A stretch of DNA of 44,967 bases from JBFHQE01 sp041592335 (lineage in GTDB: Bacteria > Pseudomonadota > Gammaproteobacteria > Thiohalobacterales > Thiohalobacteraceae): NCBI GenBank assembly GCA_041592335.1, contig JBFHQE010000020.1:1-44967 (forward strand), written 5' to 3'. The notes beneath the pieces are model-generated. The model ran no database searches. It was not told the origin of the DNA and saw only the letters and a list, made by a program, of their open reading frames with translations. This document shows, piece after piece, positions 34,810 through 43,373 of this stretch. Made by a program: the position numbers and the translations under genes. How positions within the stretch are numbered: position 1 is the first letter of the stretch; the number at the start of each line of letters is the position of its first letter.

Positions 34810-35718
34810 ATGATGTCAGCGCTTAAAGTCTCTTTAGCAGGGGCAGTTTTCGCCGCTTCAACGTCTGCTTTTGCTGCAGATGCACTGAAGCCTTTCAATC
34901 TGGCTTACACCGCTTCAGGTGATATGGCCACTGTTGCAGATGAAGTTAAAAGCAAGATTACTGCAGCAGGTTTCGAAGTCGCGGGTTCTTACGCCCCCTA
35001 CGACGGTGCCATGATCATCGCCATTACCAACGATGGCCTGAAGAAGGCAGCTGCCAGTTCTGAGTTCGGCGGTTATGCCGCTGGCCAGCGTGTAACCCTG
35101 ACCCAGGTGGGTGATGAAATCCAGGTTTCATACACTAATCCTACTTACTTCGGTAATGCTTACCGCCTGAGCGACACTTCCGCCATGGACGCTGCAACAG
35201 CTGCCCTGGAAAGTTCTCTGGGCAAGCAGGCCTCTTACGGTACTGGTGAGAAGGAACTGAACAACGAAGACCTGCGCAAGTATCATTACATGTTCGGCAT
35301 GGAATACTTCGACGATCCTTCCGAACTGGCTGAATACGACAGCTACGACGAAGCCGTTGCCGCTGTTGAGCAGGGCCTGGCCAATGCTGCGGGTGGTGCG
35401 ACCAAGGTATACCGCATCGACATTCCGGGTAAGGAAGAGTCCGTATTCGGTGTAGCACTGAGCGAAGGTTGCTCAGGCGACGAGTACATCATGAGCCGCG
35501 TAGACAAGGATCCGATCCGTTCGACAGGCCATCTGCCTTACGAAATCCTGGTTTCCGGTGGTGACGTATACGCACTGTATGCCCGCTTCCGCATCGCAAT
35601 CAGCTGGCCTCACCTGCCGATGGTTGCTTCGGAAACCGGCGCAACCTTCTTCAATATCATGTGCGCACCTAACGCCATTGAAGAAGCGCTGATCGAAGCA
35701 GCAGGCGGTGAAATCTAA
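34810..35718 (+). CDS. Exported DUF302-like protein, probably abundant
   Basis: This 302-residue protein has a clear signal peptide (1-22, AFA-A). The first mature part (about 25-110: DMATVADEVKSKITAAGFEVAGSYAPYDGAMIIAITNDGLKKAAA) resembles a DUF302-type alpha/beta domain. The second part (about 150-300) contains FGMEYFDDPSELAEYDSYDEAVAAVEQGL, KVYRIDIPGKEESVFGVAL and the end ATFFNIMCAPNAIEEALIEAAGG, which I do not recognise. The gene has its own promoter, a strong ribosome site, codons typical of highly expressed genes (many GCT, GGT, TAC, AAC) and an excellent terminator, so it is likely a well-expressed periplasmic protein. Function is unknown. Confidence 0.75.
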   Translation: MMSALKVSLAGAVFAASTSAFAADALKPFNLAYTASGDMATVADEVKSKITAAGFEVAGSYAPYDGAMIIAITNDGLKKAAASSEFGGYAAGQRVTLTQVGDEIQVSYTNPTYFGNAYRLSDTSAMDAATAALESSLGKQASYGTGEKELNNEDLRKYHYMFGMEYFDDPSELAEYDSYDEAVAAVEQGLANAAGGATKVYRIDIPGKEESVFGVALSEGCSGDEYIMSRVDKDPIRSTGHLPYEILVSGGDVYALYARFRIAISWPHLPMVASETGATFFNIMCAPNAIEEALIEAAGGEI

Positions 35719-35746
35719 TCTGAACCCAGGTTCGTGATTGATTGAG

Positions 35747-35775
35747 AAGGCCCCCAATTGGGGGCCTTTTCTTTT
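35747..35775 (+). terminator. Intrinsic terminator after the DUF302-like gene
   Basis: Perfect 9-base arms AAGGCCCCC and GGGGGCCTT around AATT are followed by TTCTTTTG. Confidence 0.95.
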
Positions 35776-35837
35776 GTGTTGAATATTCATGCTAGAATCT
35801 CACGCAGTTTCAGCTCATCCACTAGAGATTTTCCAGC

Positions 35838-38063
35838 ATGTCATCCCCGAAGATTACTTACACCCTCACCGATGAATCGCCGGCGCTCGCCAGTTATTCC
35901 CTGTTGCCAATTATCCAGGCTTTCACCGCTACAGCGGGCATCGAAATAGAAACCCGCGATATCTCACTGGCAGGGCGCATTATCGCCAATTTCCCCGAAG
36001 GGCTGACGGCCAGTCAGCAGCAAAGCGACGATCTTCAGGCCCTGGGGGCGCTGGCCAAAACCGCGGATGCCAACATCATCAAGTTGCCCAATATCAGCGC
36101 ATCCGTGCCGCAGTTGAAAGCCGCTATCAAGGAACTTCAGGAACAGGGCTACAAGCTGCCAGACTATCCGGAAGAGCCGGGCAGCGATAACGAAAAAGAC
36201 ATCAAGGCGCGCTATGCCAGGGTGCTTGGCAGTGCCGTCAATCCCGTGCTGCGCGAGGGCAACTCGGATCGGCGCGTCGCTGGCGCGGTGAAGGCTTACG
36301 CGAAAAAACATCCGCATAGCATGGGCGAGTGGACAGCAGCGTCCAAAACGCATGTTGCCTCCATGCAGGATGGCGATTTTTACTCCAGCGAACAATCGGT
36401 GATCGTGGAACAGGCGGGTAATTTGCGCATCGAGCATGTTGCCGAGGACGGTAGTGTCACCGTACTGAAGGAAAAAACACCGGTGCTGGTTAAGGAAGTG
36501 GTTGATGCCTCGGTGCTGCGTTGCCAGGCGTTGTGCGATTTCTACGAACAGTCCATTAACGACGCCAGGAAGGAAGGCGTGCTGTTATCACTGCATCTGA
36601 AAGCCACCATGATGAAGGTCTCGGATCCCATCATGTTCGGCCATGCGGTGAAAGTTTATTTCAAGGATGTCTTTGCCAAACACGCCGCAACGTTCGACAA
36701 GCTGGGTGTGAATGCCAATAACGGGCTGGGCGATGTTCTTGCCAGGATAGCAGAGCTGGATGATGCCGCTCGCGCTGAAATCGAATCCGATCTGCAAGCC
36801 GCCATTGCCTCACGCGCTGACCTGGCGATGGTCGATTCCGAAAAAGGGATCACCAACCTGCACGTTCCCAGCCATGTCATCATCGACGCTTCCATGCCGG
36901 CCGCGATTCGGGCCGGCGGCAAAATGTGGGGCAGGGATGGGCAGTTGCACGACACCAAGGCAATGATCCCTGACCGGAACTATGCCGGTATTTACCAGGC
37001 GACCATCGACTTTTGCAAACAGCACGGTACCTTCGATGTCACCACCATGGGTAATGTCAGTAACGTGGGCCTGATGGCGCAGAAGGCCGAGGAATACGGC
37101 TCGCACGACAAGACGTTTGAAATCGCCAGCGCGGGCAAGGTGCGCGTGGTCGATGACGCGGGCAAGGCGCTAATGGAGCATGCAGTGGCCGCGGGCGATA
37201 TCTGGCGTATGTGCCAGACCCGTGATATCCCGATTCAGGACTGGGTGAAACTGGCGGTCAATCGCGCGCGCATCACGGGGCAGCCCGCGATTTTCTGGCT
37301 GGACAGGAACCGTGCTCACGACGCCAAGCTGATCAACAAGGTGGAGACTTATCTCAAGGATCATGACACCTCGGGTCTTGATATACAGATCATGTCGCCG
37401 GTGGATGCAACGCATTACACCTTATCGCGGGTCAAGGAAGGCAAGGATACGATCTCCGTGAGCGGTAACGTGTTGCGCGATTACCTGACCGACCTGTTTC
37501 CGATTCTGGAACTCGGCACCAGTGCCAAGATGCTGTCTATTGTGCCTTTGCTTGCCGGTGGCGGCTTGTTTGAAACCGGTGCGGGCGGATCGGCACCCAT
37601 GTTGTATCAGCAGTTCATCAAGGAAGGTCATTTGAGCTGGGATTCATTGGGCGAGTTTCTGGCGCTGGCGGTATCGCTGGAAGACCTGGCTCAGAAAACG
37701 GGTAACGCCAAGGCGCAGGTGCTGGCGGATACGCTGGACAAGGCGAATGGTGAATATCTCAACAATAACAAATCACCGCTACAGAATGCCGGAGAGCTGG
37801 ATACCCGCGGCAGTCATTTTTATCTGGCCATGTACTGGGCACAGGCGCTGGCGAATCAGGATAAGGATGCCGAATTGCGTTCGGTATTCGAACCGCTCGC
37901 GGCGGAACTGGCCAAACGGGAAAATGAGATTGTAAACGCGCTGGAATCCGATCAGGGTAACCCCATGGCGTTGGGCGGGTACTATCGCCCAGACCATGAA
38001 GGGGTATCTCGGCTGATGCGGCCGAGTGCTGCCTTTAATGAAATTCTTGACCGGCTTGCTTAA
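35838..38063 (+). CDS. icd: NADP-dependent isocitrate dehydrogenase, monomeric type
   Basis: This enzyme oxidises isocitrate to 2-oxoglutarate in the TCA cycle. The 741-residue size and the start KITYTLTDESPALASYSLLPIIQAFT identify the monomeric class (called idh in Pseudomonas), unrelated in length to the 416-residue dimeric enzyme. Conserved blocks include NISASVPQLKAAIKELQEQGY, NPVLREGNSDRR, HLKATMMKVSDPIMFGHAV, DRNYAGIYQATIDFCK and EIASAGKVRVVDDAGKAL. The gene lies beside cspD-clpS-clpA, as in pseudomonads. It converges with cspD, with a hairpin over the cspD stop codon between them. Confidence 0.97.
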   Translation: MSSPKITYTLTDESPALASYSLLPIIQAFTATAGIEIETRDISLAGRIIANFPEGLTASQQQSDDLQALGALAKTADANIIKLPNISASVPQLKAAIKELQEQGYKLPDYPEEPGSDNEKDIKARYARVLGSAVNPVLREGNSDRRVAGAVKAYAKKHPHSMGEWTAASKTHVASMQDGDFYSSEQSVIVEQAGNLRIEHVAEDGSVTVLKEKTPVLVKEVVDASVLRCQALCDFYEQSINDARKEGVLLSLHLKATMMKVSDPIMFGHAVKVYFKDVFAKHAATFDKLGVNANNGLGDVLARIAELDDAARAEIESDLQAAIASRADLAMVDSEKGITNLHVPSHVIIDASMPAAIRAGGKMWGRDGQLHDTKAMIPDRNYAGIYQATIDFCKQHGTFDVTTMGNVSNVGLMAQKAEEYGSHDKTFEIASAGKVRVVDDAGKALMEHAVAAGDIWRMCQTRDIPIQDWVKLAVNRARITGQPAIFWLDRNRAHDAKLINKVETYLKDHDTSGLDIQIMSPVDATHYTLSRVKEGKDTISVSGNVLRDYLTDLFPILELGTSAKMLSIVPLLAGGGLFETGAGGSAPMLYQQFIKEGHLSWDSLGEFLALAVSLEDLAQKTGNAKAQVLADTLDKANGEYLNNNKSPLQNAGELDTRGSHFYLAMYWAQALANQDKDAELRSVFEPLAAELAKRENEIVNALESDQGNPMALGGYYRPDHEGVSRLMRPSAAFNEILDRLA

Positions 38064-38102
38064 CAGCCGGAAACAGGTTCATCACTACAGAATGCAGCTC
38101 AG

Positions 38103-38124
38103 GGCCGCGGTTTATTCCGCGGCC
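38103..38124. terminator. GC-rich hairpin over the cspD stop codon, between icd and cspD
   Basis: Perfect 8-base arms GGCCGCGG and CCGCGGCC surround TTTATT, and the cspD stop (38114-38112) lies in the loop. No good T-run follows on either strand, so it may act as a 3'-end stabiliser or a weak bidirectional terminator. Confidence 0.55.
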
Positions 38125-38318
38125 TTGATCTTGCTGGCTGACAGACCCTTCGGCCCTTCGGCCAACTCGTATTCCACTTTCTGACCTTCTTTCAGGGTAC
38201 GATATCCATCCGCCTCGATTGCCGAAAAGTGAGCGAAGATATCTTCGCCACCGCCATCCGGCTCGATAAAACCGTAGCCCTTTGCATTGCTGAACCACTT
38301 AACGATGCCAATTGCCAT
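38112..38318 (-). CDS. cspD: Cold-shock domain protein CspD-like
   Basis: This 68-residue single cold-shock domain protein has RNP1 KGYGFIEP and RNP2 DIFAHFSA and binds single-stranded RNA or DNA. The location between icd and clpS-clpA matches cspD of other gammaproteobacteria, where it is a stationary-phase inhibitor of replication; here it is divergent from clpS, as is usual. An alternative is a general CspA-like chaperone, since sequence alone does not separate the two. The 215-base gap to clpS is AT-rich and must hold both promoters. Confidence 0.92.
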   Translation of the reverse strand: MAIGIVKWFSNAKGYGFIEPDGGGEDIFAHFSAIEADGYRTLKEGQKVEYELAEGPKGLSASKIKAAE

Positions 38319-38533
38319 TTTGACTCAACCTCGGTAACACCTGTTGTTTTTGTGCTGACCGGCTGATTGGATCGCCTGTCAGACTGTGCCACTGTTAAAC
38401 ATCAGAGTAGTTTAGTCAAGTATTATGAAGTGCAAAAAATGCCCAAATTTTCTGCAGTTTATTTTAAATCAACCCCTGTAACCTGCTGCTATCGTAAGGG
38501 CAATGAACATTGAAATCGGCTAAAATTGGCCAC

Positions 38534-38860
38534 ATGACTGATAAACCGATACAAAATCCGAACAGTGACGACGGCCTGCTGATTGAAGAGTCCAGGCCGG
38601 AGCTGAAACAGCCACCGCAATACAAGGTGTTGCTGCTGAATGATGACTACACGCCGATGGAATTTGTGGTAGAAATTCTGGAGACGTTCTTTGGCATGAA
38701 TCGTGATAAGGCTACACAGGTCATGCTGCATGTTCACACGCGGGGCAAAGGTGTCTGCGGCGTATTCAGCCGGGATGTGGCCGAAACCAAGGTCACCCAG
38801 GTTAATGAATACTCGCGACAGCATCAGCACCCGTTATTGTGCACGCTTGAAGAGGCCTGA
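38534..38860 (+). CDS. clpS: ATP-dependent Clp protease adaptor ClpS
   Basis: ClpS delivers N-degron substrates to ClpAP. The 108-residue protein has YKVLLLNDDYTPMEFVVEILETFF (the Asn-Asp pair and Met that line the N-end pocket), MLHVHTRGKGVCGVFSRDVAETKV and the end HPLLCTLEEA. ATG 38534 gives the usual length; a TTG at 38510 would add eight residues. clpA begins 23 bases after the stop. Confidence 0.96.
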   Translation: MTDKPIQNPNSDDGLLIEESRPELKQPPQYKVLLLNDDYTPMEFVVEILETFFGMNRDKATQVMLHVHTRGKGVCGVFSRDVAETKVTQVNEYSRQHQHPLLCTLEEA

Positions 38861-38883
38861 TTTGAAACGCGAGGTAACCCTGT

Positions 38884-41148
38884 ATGCTGAGTAAGGAGCT
38901 TGAATTCACGCTCAACACCGCCTTCAAGGATGCGAGGGAAAAACGTCATGAATTCATGACTGTCGAACACCTGCTTCTTGCCTTGCTGGACAATCCCGCG
39001 GCAGCGGAAGTGCTGCGTGCCTGCAACGCACGTATCGAGGAGTTACGCAAGGAGCTGAGCCTGTTCATCGAGGAAACCACCCCGTTGCTCAGCAAGGACG
39101 ATGTGCGCGAAACACAGCCCACGCTCGGCTTTCAGCGCGTGTTGCAGCGCGCGGTATTCCACGTGCAATCCTCCGGGAAAAAGGAAGTTACGGGCGCCAA
39201 TGTGCTGGTCGCCATTTTCAGCGAACAGGAATCGCAGGCGGTTTATTTCCTCAACAAGCAGCAGGTCACGCGCCTCGACGTGGTGAATTTCATTTCCCAT
39301 GGCATCTCGAAGCTACCGGACGATGAAGAACCGGCGGTTGGCGATGAAACCGGTGCCGAAACCGAAATCCCCGAGGCCGCGCCCAAGAGCAATCCCCTGG
39401 AAAGCTTTGCCACCAATCTCAACGAGCAGGCCAGAGCCGGCAAGATCGATCCGCTGATCGGTCGCCGCGAGGAGATTGAACGCACCATCCAGATTCTCTG
39501 CCGCCGTCGCAAGAATAACCCCCTGTATGTCGGCGAGGCCGGTGTTGGTAAAACGGCCCTGGCCGAGGGGCTGGCGCGCATGATCGTGGATGGCGAAGTG
39601 CCCGAGGTGTTGCATGATGCCGTCATCTATTCGCTGGATCTGGGTGCACTGGTAGCGGGCACCAAGTACCGGGGTGATTTCGAAAAACGCCTCAAGGCAG
39701 TGCTTGCCCAGTTGCGTAAAGAACCGGGTTCAGTTCTGTTCATAGACGAAATTCACACCATTATCGGAGCCGGAGCGGCTTCCGGTGGCGTCATGGATGC
39801 CTCCAACCTGATCAAGCCGATGCTGGCCAATGGGGAATTGAAATGCATCGGCTCGACCACTTACCAGGAATACCGTGGCATCTTCGAAAAGGACCGGGCA
39901 CTGGCGCGGCGTTTCCAGAAGATCGATGTGCGCGAGCCCACCATTGAGGAAACCATTCAGATACTCAAGGGCCTCAAGACCGTGTTCGAAGAACATCACG
40001 ATGTGAAATATTCCAGCAAGGCGCTGCAGGCCGCCGCCGAGCTGTCCGAGCGGTACATCACGGACCGCCATCTACCGGACAAGGCGATCGATGTCATTGA
40101 CGAGGCGGGCGCTTACCTGCGACTGCTTCCCGCGTCCAAGCGCAAGAAAACCATCAGCCAGGGCGATATCGAAAACATCATCGCCAAGATTGCGCGCATC
40201 CCGCCCAAGACGGTTTCCTCGACCGACAAGGACAAGCTGCGCAGCCTGGATCGCGATCTCAAGCTGGTTATTTATGGCCAGGACGAGGCCATCGACAGCC
40301 TGGCCACGGCGATCAAGATGTCGCGTTCCGGCCTGGGTAATGAACAACGGCCGATCGGTTCTTTCCTGTTTGCGGGCCCGACCGGTGTCGGCAAGACCGA
40401 GGTAACGCGTCAGCTGGCCCTCCAGCTGGGTGTGGAGTTGTTGCGCTTCGACATGTCCGAATACATGGAACGTCACACGGTATCGCGCCTGATCGGTGCG
40501 CCGCCCGGGTATGTCGGTTTCGATCAGGGCGGTTTGCTGACCGACCAGGTACTGAAACATCCGCACTGCGTGTTGTTGCTGGATGAAATCGAAAAGGCTC
40601 ACCCGGAAGTGTTCAACCTGTTACTGCAGGTGATGGATCATGGCACCCTGACGGACAACAATGGTCGCAAGGCGGATTTCCGCAATGTCATCCTGGTGAT
40701 GACAACCAATGCCGGGGCGGCCGACCTGGATCGCACCTCCATCGGTTTCACCACCCAGGCGGATAGCAGTGACAGCATGGAAGCGATCAAGAAACTGTTT
40801 ACGCCGGAATTCCGTAACCGCCTGGATGCCATCATTCAGTTCAAGCACCTGGATCCAACTATCGTGGCGCAGGTGGTCAACAAGTTCATCTTCGAACTGG
40901 AAGCCCAGCTGCATGAAAAGAGTGTCACCCTGGAAGTCGACGATGAAGCACGCGTCTGGCTGGCCGAGAAAGGCTACGACAAGAAGATGGGCGCGCGACC
41001 GATGTCACGCGTGGTGCAGGAACACATCAAGAAACCACTGGCGGATGAAATCCTGTTTGGGTCGCTTGCGGCTGGCGGTCACGTCAAGGTCACCCTGAAC
41101 GAACAGGGCGAACTCGATATCCAGATTACCGAATCAGCCGAGGCCTGA
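38884..41148 (+). CDS. clpA: Clp protease ATPase subunit ClpA
   Basis: ClpA is the AAA+ unfoldase partner of ClpP. The 754-residue protein (E. coli 758) has an N domain with two Clp repeats (1-145). AAA module 1 has Walker A GEAGVGKT near residue 217, Walker B VLFIDEIH and the pore loop GTKYRGDF. AAA module 2 has Walker A GPTGVGKT near residue 498 and Walker B VLLLDEIEKAHPE. The ClpP-docking tripeptide IGF is at about 620-622 (RTSIGFTT). It has no ClpB-type middle domain. It is in an operon with clpS. Confidence 0.98.
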   Translation: MLSKELEFTLNTAFKDAREKRHEFMTVEHLLLALLDNPAAAEVLRACNARIEELRKELSLFIEETTPLLSKDDVRETQPTLGFQRVLQRAVFHVQSSGKKEVTGANVLVAIFSEQESQAVYFLNKQQVTRLDVVNFISHGISKLPDDEEPAVGDETGAETEIPEAAPKSNPLESFATNLNEQARAGKIDPLIGRREEIERTIQILCRRRKNNPLYVGEAGVGKTALAEGLARMIVDGEVPEVLHDAVIYSLDLGALVAGTKYRGDFEKRLKAVLAQLRKEPGSVLFIDEIHTIIGAGAASGGVMDASNLIKPMLANGELKCIGSTTYQEYRGIFEKDRALARRFQKIDVREPTIEETIQILKGLKTVFEEHHDVKYSSKALQAAAELSERYITDRHLPDKAIDVIDEAGAYLRLLPASKRKKTISQGDIENIIAKIARIPPKTVSSTDKDKLRSLDRDLKLVIYGQDEAIDSLATAIKMSRSGLGNEQRPIGSFLFAGPTGVGKTEVTRQLALQLGVELLRFDMSEYMERHTVSRLIGAPPGYVGFDQGGLLTDQVLKHPHCVLLLDEIEKAHPEVFNLLLQVMDHGTLTDNNGRKADFRNVILVMTTNAGAADLDRTSIGFTTQADSSDSMEAIKKLFTPEFRNRLDAIIQFKHLDPTIVAQVVNKFIFELEAQLHEKSVTLEVDDEARVWLAEKGYDKKMGARPMSRVVQEHIKKPLADEILFGSLAAGGHVKVTLNEQGELDIQITESAEA

Positions 41149-41161
41149 TCGACCTGAACCT

Positions 41162-41186
41162 GGCACGCCTGGCTTACAGGCGTGCC
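41162..41186. terminator. Perfect hairpin over the ATP-grasp gene stop codon, after clpA
   Basis: Ten-base arms GGCACGCCTG and CAGGCGTGCC surround GCTTA; the minus-strand stop codon (41176-41174) is in the loop. It lies 13 bases after clpA and lacks a T-run on either strand. It resembles the cspD hairpin in placement. Confidence 0.6.
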
Positions 41187-42289
41187 CTGAGTTCTTCCTC
41201 CAGCGCGGCTTGGTAATCGATCGAACCGGCCAGCATGATGCCGAGTTCGCCTTCGGAAACCAGTCCCCAGTTCACCAGGATCGCGCCTTCTCCAGTGCGG
41301 GCATCAAATTCCACCTCGCTTAAATCCAGATTCGCCAGCTGCCGGTGACGGGTTTTGAAATTCATCAAGCGCCATTCCGGAATTCCCAGCTTTTCAGCAA
41401 TGAAGATCGGGTAGGACGTATCGTCGTAGTGAGGGTAACAACCCAGTACCGGGAAGCGAATACCGCGCGGCGTTCGGGTTACCGCAAGTTCGAACACACA
41501 GCTACCTTTCATGCCGCGTTCATTGAGCCAGCGCGCAATGGGTTCGACACTTTCCCAGGGTTCGTATGACGCGGGTGCCCGGTATCCCGGATCAGCCGAT
41601 TCTCCCACGGGATGTTCGATGGCCGCTTTGCGGATTACCTGGCTGCCAGTGAGTATAAATTGCAGGGTGAGGATGCAATCGGCCATTACTTCTTGCTGTA
41701 TTTGCACCGGTACTGAAGGTTTGAGCAACAATAGTGCATCGCGCAACTCGAGTGGATTGCGGCAACGAACAGTATCCGTCCCCGACTGGGGCAGGGATGA
41801 CTTCAGGTAGCAGGGATAGGCGAGGGATTCGATGAGATTATCGCTGATGTCGAAGATGGATCGGAAACATTGCGTGTCCGGTGTTTCAATGCCCAGTTCG
41901 TTGGCCAGTAATACCAAGTTATTTCGTGAGTTTATCCATTCGACGATCGCAAGCCATTCATAGTCGCCCCAGAACTGGCAGGCATGCGGGCTGAAATAAA
42001 AAACCGACGGATGATAACCGGCGTGCGAGCCCAGTTCTTTCGGATTCAGGCTCCAGACAACATTTCGCGAATGTCGTAGACCGATGCGTTCGTAGTGGGC
42101 ACTGATTGCTTCCCAGTTATCTTTCAGTGCCGGGTGTAACTGCAGGATATCGCCCGGCGCCGAGATACCCAGTGCGCGTCCCGAGGCGAGGTGCATGGCG
42201 GCCTGATCCTCGCCGAAAAAAACGCTCGTATCGTGGTTGATGACAAACTTCTCTGCGGGAAAAACGACGTGTTCAACGGCTACCGACAT
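41174..42289 (-). CDS. Orphan ATP-grasp-like protein
   Basis: This 371-residue cytosolic protein has an ATP-grasp-like architecture. An N-terminal domain (NPKELGSHAGYHPSVFYFSPHACQFWGDY) is followed by a preATP-like region (LLANELGIETPDTQCF). A nucleotide-binding part has YPCYLKSSLPQSGTDTVRCRNPLEL and VPVQIQQEVMADCILTLQFILTGSQVI, and a metal-site-like GSCVFELAVTRTPRGIRFPVLGCYPHYD follows. The product could join a carboxylate to an amine or thiol, but no substrate is indicated. The ATG at 42289 has GGAGC before it; the longer open frame to 42373 is not supported. It is single, leftward and converges with clpA. Confidence 0.65.
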   Translation of the reverse strand: MSVAVEHVVFPAEKFVINHDTSVFFGEDQAAMHLASGRALGISAPGDILQLHPALKDNWEAISAHYERIGLRHSRNVVWSLNPKELGSHAGYHPSVFYFSPHACQFWGDYEWLAIVEWINSRNNLVLLANELGIETPDTQCFRSIFDISDNLIESLAYPCYLKSSLPQSGTDTVRCRNPLELRDALLLLKPSVPVQIQQEVMADCILTLQFILTGSQVIRKAAIEHPVGESADPGYRAPASYEPWESVEPIARWLNERGMKGSCVFELAVTRTPRGIRFPVLGCYPHYDDTSYPIFIAEKLGIPEWRLMNFKTRHRQLANLDLSEVEFDARTGEGAILVNWGLVSEGELGIMLAGSIDYQAALEEELRARL

Positions 42290-42434
42290 CGCACGGCTCC
42301 TATCCTTTTGCCTCGATAGAAAGGAGCAAAGTTCAGGCCAGCAAAAAACGGCCTGTTTAGCCGAATTCTGCACTTGTGCTGATCATTTTGCGGAATCCAG
42401 CGAATTATTTCGCGCTGATTTAGTGCGTGCCCGG

Positions 42435-43367
42435 TTACAGGCGGATGGCGAGAATCGTGACCAGGACGGCGAGTGTGATACAGGAACCCAAAAGCGAGAA
42501 CAATGCGCGACGCCGGTAGTTTCTGACCAGAAAATACTGCGGCGTGCCGGAGATGAGATAGGGTTTGCGGCCGTGCGGCGGCTTGCTCATGACATGGCGC
42601 GCACCTTCCGATGCCTTGTGCGCGCGTGCGCGAATCACTTCCTGGGTGGCGGCTTCGCGCACACTCGACCATTCATTGGCGTCTATCTGCCCGTCATTAT
42701 TGTTATCGAAGCGGGCCAGTAGTTCATCCTGGTCCTGTTTCCAGTGCCGTAACAATGCAGCGACTTCGTGCTTGACGGTGCCATCCGCGCTGCGAATCGA
42801 CTGGAACCAGCCCAGCGCATAGGTATGGCCGGGCATGAGGCGCTCCTCGGTGTAACGGTATTCGTCACCGCCAAAATGAATCCGGCCATGGGATTTGGGG
42901 CCACGGTTCGGGAATTCCGTATCGCCGTACCAGACATCCTTCTCATCGGCGATTACTTCCGCGCCGTCGGGATCGATGATGCAGCGCCCGGAGCCATCTT
43001 CTATAACGAACAGTTCGTCGCTGGTCATGCTGTTTAGCGTGCGCCAGGAGCTTTGTTGCCTGCCATGCGACGAAGTGTTGTGTTCCTTGTGTTCGATGCG
43101 ATAACGATACCAGAGGCAGCGTGTACCGCTTAAGGGCGCAACGATGGGAGGTCCTTCCATCAGTTGGCCTTCGCCCTCGATTTCGACATAACCCTGCGGC
43201 GCCGAACGGATACGTGCCGTTGGCGTGTCCTCGATGGTGCGCGCGCGATGCAGGTGGCGCCAGACATTGAAAAACAGGAAGGGGGTAATCGCCCCCAGAA
43301 TGACGACAATAATCAGAAAACCGCCAGTCGGCAGGTCTTTTACCCAGAGGGCAATATCGTTCAACAC
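42435..43367 (-). CDS. GIDE-domain membrane protein with an EF-hand
   Basis: This 310-residue protein has helices at about 15-35 and 288-308. Between them a GIDE (MULAN-type) domain (about 50-190) shows GYVEIEGEGQLMEGPPIVAPLSGTRCLWYRYRIE and DELFVIEDGSGRCIIDPDGAEV. One canonical EF-hand calcium loop at 221-232 (DNNNDGQIDANE) has acidic residues at positions 1, 5, 9 and 12. GIDE proteins beside LemA are common in bacteria; the EF-hand is an added feature. It begins 6 bases after lemA ends, so the two form an operon. Function of the pair is unknown; a role in envelope stress or membrane organisation is often suggested. Confidence 0.82.
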   Translation of the reverse strand: MLNDIALWVKDLPTGGFLIIVVILGAITPFLFFNVWRHLHRARTIEDTPTARIRSAPQGYVEIEGEGQLMEGPPIVAPLSGTRCLWYRYRIEHKEHNTSSHGRQQSSWRTLNSMTSDELFVIEDGSGRCIIDPDGAEVIADEKDVWYGDTEFPNRGPKSHGRIHFGGDEYRYTEERLMPGHTYALGWFQSIRSADGTVKHEVAALLRHWKQDQDELLARFDNNNDGQIDANEWSSVREAATQEVIRARAHKASEGARHVMSKPPHGRKPYLISGTPQYFLVRNYRRRALFSLLGSCITLAVLVTILAIRL

Positions 43368-43373
43368 GGTTGT

